A stretch of DNA of 64,000 nucleotides from Anthoceros angustus (lineage: Eukaryota; Streptophyta; Anthocerotopsida; Anthocerotales; Anthocerotaceae): positions 372,001 through 436,000 of the forward strand of contig VJWM01000126.1 in the NCBI GenBank assembly GCA_010909165.1, read 5' to 3'. Made by a program: the position numbers and the translations under genes. The first letter of the stretch is position 1. Each line of letters starts with the position of its first letter. Shown one piece after another: positions 57,538 to 64,000 of this stretch. The notes beneath the pieces were generated by a model. The model did not search any database. It saw nothing but the letters and a program-made list of their open reading frames with translations, and was not told the origin of the DNA.

Positions 57538-57771
57538 ATGGGGCAGTGCTTCTCCACGGACAAGCGGCGGAAATCCAAGATGAAAGTGAGTAGGATGGGC
57601 GGGACCTCCTCCAGCGCGCTCTTCGACGGGGCCGAGGACAGCGCCGGGGCGGCCCCCTGTCAGCCTCCCATGAACAGGTGCTTTGCCATCGTGAGGCAGC
57701 AAAGGGCGCGGTTTTACATCATCCGCCGATGCGTCACCATGCTTCTCTGCTGGCACGACCATGAGCTCTAA
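57538..57771 (+). CDS. ROTUNDIFOLIA-like / DEVIL small peptide
   Basis: 77 residues from [14 protein letters not shown], an ATG six codons inside a slightly longer open frame. The C-terminal third holds the DVL/RTFL signature: [19 protein letters not shown] followed by VTMLLCWHD. These plasma-membrane-associated peptides limit polar cell proliferation when overexpressed in Arabidopsis. The upstream part is Ser/Gly rich and not conserved, as usual. The gene is intronless and small, with neighbours MAP1A and VPS53 on the same strand. Confidence 0.93.
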   Translation: MGQCFSTDKRRKSKMKVSRMGGTSSSALFDGAEDSAGAAPCQPPMNRCFAIVRQQRARFYIIRRCVTMLLCWHDHEL

Positions 57772-58613
57772 AGATGAAGGCGTTCTTGAATTGAAGTGAC
57801 GAGAAGTGAAGAGAAGCGAAGTGAAGGGAAGCAAGGAGGAAGAGGAAGAGCAAGAGCAAGCGTCAGCTTCCGCCATTCCCTGCTCTTCTGAGAAAGTGTG
57901 GCTCCCAGTGCCAGCTTCCCGGTTGCACAGGATTCCAAGCCCTGTCGGATCAAGACTGTATGCAACTGGCTGTCCGGGGCTCGGCTCGAGACTGGGGGGA
58001 AGCCAGCAATGCTTCTTCCCGGCATCCGGGCCTCCGACGAGAATAAGGCGACTGTCCGAAAGGGAAAGGAAGGTTGTAATCGTGTAGATGCCATGGCTGC
58101 TAGAGAGCCGAGCACAAGCACAGCAGCTACTAGGCAGTACGCAAGTTTGTTGCTCCATGGCCAGGTGATGGTGTGATCACCGTCGCTGCCACTCATGGCT
58201 ACCTCTTACCTTGATTTGTCCATGTGGATTGCGCGATTGCGCTGAAATGTCTCGGAATTGCCGATGCGGCATCCCGAGTACAGAGAATTCAAACTGTAAA
58301 TTCTTGCGAGTTGGTGATGTGTTGGTGTTGGTGTGGCTTTGCGAGTGGGTGTGATGTTTTGCACGAGGATGCATTATCGTGGCATTTAGCACGGTGTCCG
58401 TCTTTCACGCATCCTTTGTGATTCGAGGAACTCCTGGAGAGAACGTTGGATGGCATTGCACGATATTCCAAGAAGACTAGATAAGCAGAGCAGTTTCTTG
58501 ATCGCAGTAGAGAAGGCTGTCTCTTGAGAACCTGGACATGGTGCCAGACACGTTTTATTAAACACTCCAAGATCACATCTGCCTGGTGATATTGCGAGAG
58601 CTGGTTGTCCTAA
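57772..58613. other. Spacer between RTFL and VPS53
   Basis: Holds the RTFL 3' UTR and the VPS53 promoter and leader. Open frames on both strands show no domain. Confidence 0.5.
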
Positions 58614-61600
58614 ATGACGGAGTCTGCAGCTCCTGCTTTGGCTCCAAGCCAGAGTTTGGCCACTCCGGCTGGCCCGCCCTCCACTCTTGAATTCATCAAC
58701 AGCATGTTCCCTGATGGTGGGTTCTTGCCCTCTGGCGCAGTGGGTTTGGGAAGCGCAGTCCACGCTGATGGAGAGGTTTTTGTGTTGACTTTTTCATTGA
58801 ATGCGGGCTGCAGAAGCATCTTTGGTTGCAGTGGAGCCTCTGTTATTGAAGCTTCGACAGAGAGTAAGGCGTATAGATGCAGAGATGCTTGTGGCTGTAC
58901 GACAGCAGGTTAGGAGCATGGCATGAATTCACCAAGTGCAATTGTAGAAATGTGTAACCCAACCAGAAGGGGTCTGCACTGCCATGATATTGGTCACTGA
59001 GCTTTGACGATGGGTGACCAGAGTACTTCAGGAACGAAGGCGAAGGAGGATCTTGCGTTGGCAACCGATGCCATTCAGGTATATTTGTTACCGTCGTTTG
59101 GCCATGAGGATTCTGGAGTGTCGGATAGTGCGTGGTATGGCTTGGAAAGCTGATTGACTGAACACCATGGCAGGAGCTGTCCCAGAAGATCAAGGCATTC
59201 AGGACCAAAGCTGATGAGAGCGAAGTACTGGTCCAGGATCTGTGTCGGGACATTAAAAAGCTGGACTCTGCTAAGAAACATATTACAACCACAATCACGG
59301 CCCTACATCGGCTTGCAATGCTCGGTTAAGCACGTTGTTGAATCCCTATAGGTGTACTCTTACTTCATTTCTGCAACTGTCTTGAACCTGTGTCCTTCTC
59401 AATGCAGTCGCAGCTGTGGAACAGCTGCAAGAGATGGCAGCCAAGCGTCAATACAAGGAGGCAGCAGGCCAGTTGGAGGTTGTAGCTCTCATGAGTCTGA
59501 AAAGCTTGCGCTTTAGGTCAGACAGTTGGCCATGGTCCTTTCTGTCTGCCTCTCCTACATTGTTCACGGTTCCTTGTCTTCATAGCATCTGGTCTTTTTT
59601 TGCAGGCAGTCAACCAGCTCTGCAGCCATTTCGACGCTTACAAGGACATACCAAAAATCAACGAATTGAAAGAAAAGTATAAGCTCAGCAAGGCAGCCCT
59701 GAAGTCGAGTGTCTCTGCCGAGTTTTCTTAGTATGAGCTTTCACTGATGTCCCTCACAACACAGCGTCACGTCCTTGCTCGTGATTCTATTATGAGGCTG
59801 GGTTGACACGACGTTATTGTACTGCAGTTTGGGAACAGCAGGACTGAAAGATGATCCTCAGTTGATGAAGCAACTGAAGGATGCGTGCTTGGTTGTCGAT
59901 TCTTTGGATACTGCAACACGAGAAGAAATCATCAGGAATATATGTACCAAAGAATTAATTGCTTATCAGCAGATATTCCAAGGGACAGGTAAGTGGGCCG
60001 TTGTGAACTTACAGCTAACTGCTGTCATTGTGTTTACTGAAGTATTTCTATGTCATTTTCTCCCCTTGACCTCTGACCAGAGGTGGCAAGACTCGACAAG
60101 GCTGAACGTCGATATGCCTGGCTAAAGCGCAAGTTACGTGACAATCAAGAAGTCTGGCAGATTTTTCCACCAGCATGGCGCGTGACATATCTGCTTTGCA
60201 TGCAGTTCTGCAAACTAACCAGGTGTGCATATTGCCCTGTCGTCAACCATTCTGTTATATCGTGTAATTCCCTCACTACAGTCTCAGAAACTGCTTTCCT
60301 CATCTGAGTATGTCCGATTCACCATGGAATTCTACACACATGAAGGCAATCTGGCTTTTGGTAGTCTTGACGTTGTGTTCTCTGCTACAGAGCAAATCTA
60401 ATGGAGATCTTGGATGCTGGTGTTGAAAAGCCAGATGTGGCAACCTTGCTTCAGGTGCACTAGTTTTGCATAATCACAGAAAAAAAACAAGTTCATGTCC
60501 CTCAGCTTATGGTTATTCTATCAATCTGGATAGGGTTGGATCTTTTGTTTGCCGAATAATGGTTAGTAACTAAGAACCAGAGTTCTTGATGGGGCTTTGT
60601 TTTGTTTGACAGTGTGATGGGCTACTTTTGCAGGCTCTACAGAGAACCATTGAATTTGAGCAAGACCTTGTGGAAGGTTTCGGTGGTCCAAGGGCGAAAA
60701 CTGGGAGTGATGATGGCTCTGATGGATCGGATGATGAAGTTGTGGATGCTCAAAGTGCTTCAGCAATCAGGAAAAAGTATGAGCTGGAGCTTGCAGCAAA
60801 GGTCAAGCCTTTACTACACCCTATTAGGTTTACAGTGTATCATGTTGAGTGCTTTGCCTTCTGTAGGTCTGGAAAGCTTGGGTGCTTAAAACTCTCGCAG
60901 CAAGATTTGATAACCTGCCCAACTTTTATTTTGTTATCTTCAGAGACGAGTTTCCCAAGACCCGAAGAGGAAGGGCAGTGCAGGGTTGGCTATGGCTGTA
61001 TGTGCAGCATGATATCTTTTCTGCCTTCCTTTCCTTTGTTCCATGGGTACATTGAGGATGTAGTACTTATCTCTCATTAAGTGAACCTTGTGCTTCCTGG
61101 AATTCCAGGTTGCGACACAATTTGATTTCAGCGGCGTTATATCATCTTGTTTTGAACCACATATGGGCGCTTATGTGGAACTAGAAGAGAAAACATTGAT
61201 GGAAACCCTTGAAAGGCTTATACAGGTGCACAGTCTCTAGGTTTTCCAGGCTAGGTTTGTCAATTGTTCTTAATTTTCGATCATGTGGCTGTGGCAGAGA
61301 TGCAGGTCGTCCACACCCCACGCCTTCGTTGAGAAATGCATTGTTGCGTTGTGTTACAGGAGGAGTCATGGGAAGCTGAGCAAGGTAGTCAGACAAACAT
61401 TTTGGCCAGCAGTTCAGAGGTATGTATCGTCTCTTAAGGCAAGTTTGGCACATGAGTATAGGTGTATACGTCTGCACAGCTTTCTCACGGAAAATATTGG
61501 TGGTTCTGTTTTGTCTGATGCGCGAAGATGGTCATGGGAACTCTTTATGCAGATCTTTCTTCTGATAAAAAAAAGCTTCAAACGGTGCACTGCGCTGACG

Positions 61601-63653
61601 AAGAGCCAGACTTTGTTCAGCCTCTACAAGGTATTCCAGTCTAGTGGGCTCCTTGAAGTGTTCTCCACATGAGTGTTCCTCTGACGATTTGGTGCTCGTC
61701 TTACTTGTACAAATTTTCCAGGTCTTTCAGCGTGTTCTTAAAGCTTACTCCGTAAAACTCACAATGCGGTTTCCACGGGCAGAGACTGGCTTGGTTGCTA
61801 GTGCGACTGGAACCGACAGGATTTTAAGGGTACAGAACTGGTCTGTTAGCGTGTTGAGTTGATAATATTATGACATATGGGGTAAGACATACATGCACGT
61901 ATTAACACATCAGTTGATCAGATGAGTGACAGGGAGGAGAGGACTATGTGCTACATCGTCAACACAGCAGAGTACTGCCAGCAAACGGTACAACATTTGG
62001 CAACATTCTTTCATGCTGTCGCTCCTGCTGATGTATAGGTAGGGTGGTCGGTCATGTTGCTATGAAGATGGTGTTTTTTTGTCAACCCATTTGTTGTGTT
62101 GTATTAGGCTGGCCAATTGGCAGAGAGCATAGCACGTGCAATTGATGGTCCACTTGCTGAAAAGATTGACATGTCTGAAGAGCAGGTAAGCAAGCACCAG
62201 AATTGCTGATGTCTGTTGTAGAGACGTTTCTTCAGCTGCGGTGCGCATCTGTACTACTCAAACATAATATTAGGTGCGCAGGGTGAGTTCTCCGCTGTAA
62301 CAACGAAAGCCCTTTCAACTCTAGTGATAGGGATTGAGACAAAGCTTGACGCTGAGCTAGCCAACATGACCAGGGTAAACTGGGCCGCGATTGAGGCTGT
62401 TGGAGATCAGTCTGAGTAAGCCCAATGCATTTCCGTATGTCGTAACACGCTTTTACTGGAGTTGCACCCTTGACTCGTCCGTGTGTCTGTTGATCTCCTC
62501 CTCAGACACTGTTTCATTGTTTCTGGAACAGGTATGTTACTGCCATCAGCCACATCCTATCGAACAGTGTTCCTCCTATTGCTAGCTTGTTGTCTCCTGT
62601 CTTCTTCCAGTTCTTCATAGACAAGGTACAATGCATTGTCTGCATGCCTCTGTTCTACGATGTCAGCTTGTTAGGTGTAGAGAGATCTCTGATCCACGAG
62701 CTGTCTGCAGTTATCAGCGTCATTTGCCCCAAGATTCCAGTTCAGTATCTACAAGTGTAGAAGAATATCTGAGACTGGAGCTCAACAGGTCCGCCACCGC
62801 TACTCTTTCAGGAAGGAACCTAAATACTGAACGATACATCTGATCGATCATTCTGCCTTCGTGTGTGCAGCTGCTGCTTGACACACAGGCAATTAAGACT
62901 CTTCTGCTCGAAATACCATCTCTGGGTGGTCAGGTGCGTTCACTATCATGGTTGGCAGTGGATGTTCATTTCCACATCTCCCACGATTTTGACCTTGCTG
63001 TCATGCAGAGTAGCACCCCAGCTACTTACAGTAAGTACGTCACCCGAGAAATAGCCAAGGCGGAATCTCTTCTCAAGGTACGAGCTCCATTTTCACAGTT
63101 CCACGACCCACAGAACCTGTGAGGCCCTTGCGTTGATCAAAACACTCCAATGGCGAGTACAGGTAATCTTGTCACCAGTGGAGGCCATAGCGGACACGTA
63201 TCGAGCTCTATTACCAGAGGGTACAGCTGCAGATTTCCAGCGGATACTCGACCTGAAGGTCGGCATCTTTAGCAAGGCCTGTTCTCAACTCATGAAACCC
63301 TTGCCCTGCTTCCTCACGTTCGGTTTAACGTGCAGGGCTTGAAGAGGCAAGAACAGCAGTCCCTCGTAGATTACTACAGCAGGCGTGGCGTTGGAGGCAT
63401 GAACGTTGCAGCACCGTCCGCTCCGTCTGTAGCCTTACCTGGAGTTGCCTCCATGCTCCATTCTCCCATACCCCTAGGCGGTGCTACAAAAGACGCGATG
63501 ATGGCCAAAGCCGCAGCGGCCGCAGCTGCGGGCAAAGCTGCAGCGGCTGCTGCGTCTGCGACCGGACTCAAGCGCATTTTCCAACTCGCGGAATCCGCTA
63601 AAGAAGGGGCTGCCAAGAAGGAGGGTACCTTCCGCAAGCTGTTCAACTCTTAG
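58614..63653 (+). CDS. VPS53: VPS53, subunit of GARP/EARP tethering complexes
   Basis: Tethers endosome-derived vesicles at the trans-Golgi. The start MTESAAPALAPSQ leads to LEFINSMFPD at the first donor; the second exon reads EASLVAVEPLLLKLRQRVRR. Further exons follow plant VPS53 closely: SGTKAKEDLALATDAIQ, QDLCRDIKKLDSAKKHIT, AAVEQLQEMAAKRQYKEAA, AVNQLCSHFDAYKDIPKI, SLGTAGLKDDPQLMKQL, TEVARLDKAERRYAWLKRKL, QIFPPAWRVTYLLCMQFCKL, LQRTIEFEQDLVEGFGG, FFQ-type and IKKSFKRCTALTKSQTL segments, VFQRVLKAYSVKL, YIVNSAEYC, LLLDTQAIKTLLLEIPSLGG, VILSPVEAIADTYRALLPEG and, at the end, LKRIFQLAESAK with the terminal RKLFNS. The last exon has an Ala-rich insert. Roughly twenty exons have introns of about 70-200 bases. 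I checked only some phases. Confidence 0.93.
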
Positions 63654-63933
63654 CACACGCTAGCCCGCAGAGTTGGACAGTTGGCTTATCCTGCTCGGCT
63701 TCCACATCGATAACTTCGAAAATCAGTGGAAGGGCCGCCTTGAGTTCAGCTCCCTTCACTTCTGTAGGCAATCCTTCACCCGAGCACACAACTGTCCTGC
63801 GAATTCCACATCTGTTTTGTGAAATTGTAGGAACGACGTTCCGTTTCCAGCAAAATGTGCTCGCGAGTCTCAGTGCACCTCTTTCCTTGCAAAGTCGGCA
63901 ACACCCTAGCCCCTGCAAACAGCCAGACTTCAC
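63643..63933 (-). CDS. Possible 3' exon of a convergent gene
   Basis: A minus-strand frame ends at 63643 and so overlaps the VPS53 stop by about ten bases. The part VVCSGEGLPTEVKGAELKAA and the following ALPLIFEVIDVEAE look protein-like, but I recognise no family. The plus-strand frame 63740-64000 is the competing reading. The gene, if real, continues beyond the window. Confidence 0.3.
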   Translation of the reverse strand: MKSGCLQGLGCCRLCKERGALRLASTFCWKRNVVPTISQNRCGIRRTVVCSGEGLPTEVKGAELKAALPLIFEVIDVEAEQDKPTVQLCGLACAKS

Positions 63934-64000
63934 GGATGTGATGCCGCTCGACAGTAACCCTGAAGCTGGTATGCCGCCATCGCCAGGTAAGTCTCGGTAG

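Noticed and set aside
56981-57583. 200-residue frame rich in Pro, Leu and His
   Set aside because: Includes a ccatcc microsatellite, lies in the probable RTFL leader and shows no domain.

Overview
The window is nuclear DNA of a land plant. It shows intron-split genes with GT-AG borders, a SEUSS co-repressor, a NINJA-type repressor, an RTFL/DVL peptide, a PLS-class PPR protein with a DYW-like domain, and Ty1/copia elements. Two genes narrow the lineage. A MYCBP/FAP174 homologue suggests swimming sperm. The DYW-like domain ends in Gly-Arg-Pro, the variant I associate with hornworts, lycophytes and ferns that do U-to-C organelle editing. Short introns and close gene spacing make me favour a hornwort, but this is inference.

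Layout. 0-13 kb holds host genes: a PHIP1-like two-RRM protein (+), a SEUSS-like LDB co-repressor (-, 12 exons that close in frame), a MYCBP-like protein (-) and a PPR-DYW gene (+, frameshifted). 13-29 kb is repeat territory: a degenerate full-length copia element (-, 252-262 bp LTRs, GTCAT target duplication), two successive tandem duplications downstream of it, a 5'-end remnant of a second copia element (-) and a tRNA-derived SINE-like unit. 31-38 kb holds four compact genes: a small basic protein (+), a palmitoyl-protein thioesterase (+), a UBE3D/HECT-like E3 (-) and a NINJA protein (-). 38-50.6 kb is mostly non-genic: a GC-rich stretch, an array apparently built from a retrotransposon C-terminus, AT-rich DNA with simple repeats, a RING-H2 gene whose tail is encoded by a microsatellite, a non-LTR retrotransposon remnant and a 754 bp tandem duplication. 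50.7-64 kb holds host genes again: NAR1 (-) and cytosolic methionine aminopeptidase 1A (+) diverge from a 690 bp spacer, followed by an RTFL peptide gene (+), VPS53 (+) and a possible convergent gene (-).

The genes do not form one pathway. SEUSS and NINJA are both adaptors for transcriptional repression; NAR1 (cytosolic Fe-S assembly), MAP1A (N-terminal Met removal), VPS53 (vesicle tethering) and UBE3D are housekeeping. No operon-like or defence system is visible.

Three otherwise good genes (PPR, NINJA, NAR1) each carry one frameshift, and repeat copies differ by many small C/G-rich indels. The sequence may therefore contain consensus indel errors, so disabled reading frames should be treated with caution. 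Splice borders come from reading GT/AG and family homology by eye; multi-exon CDS features are given as start-to-stop spans including introns.
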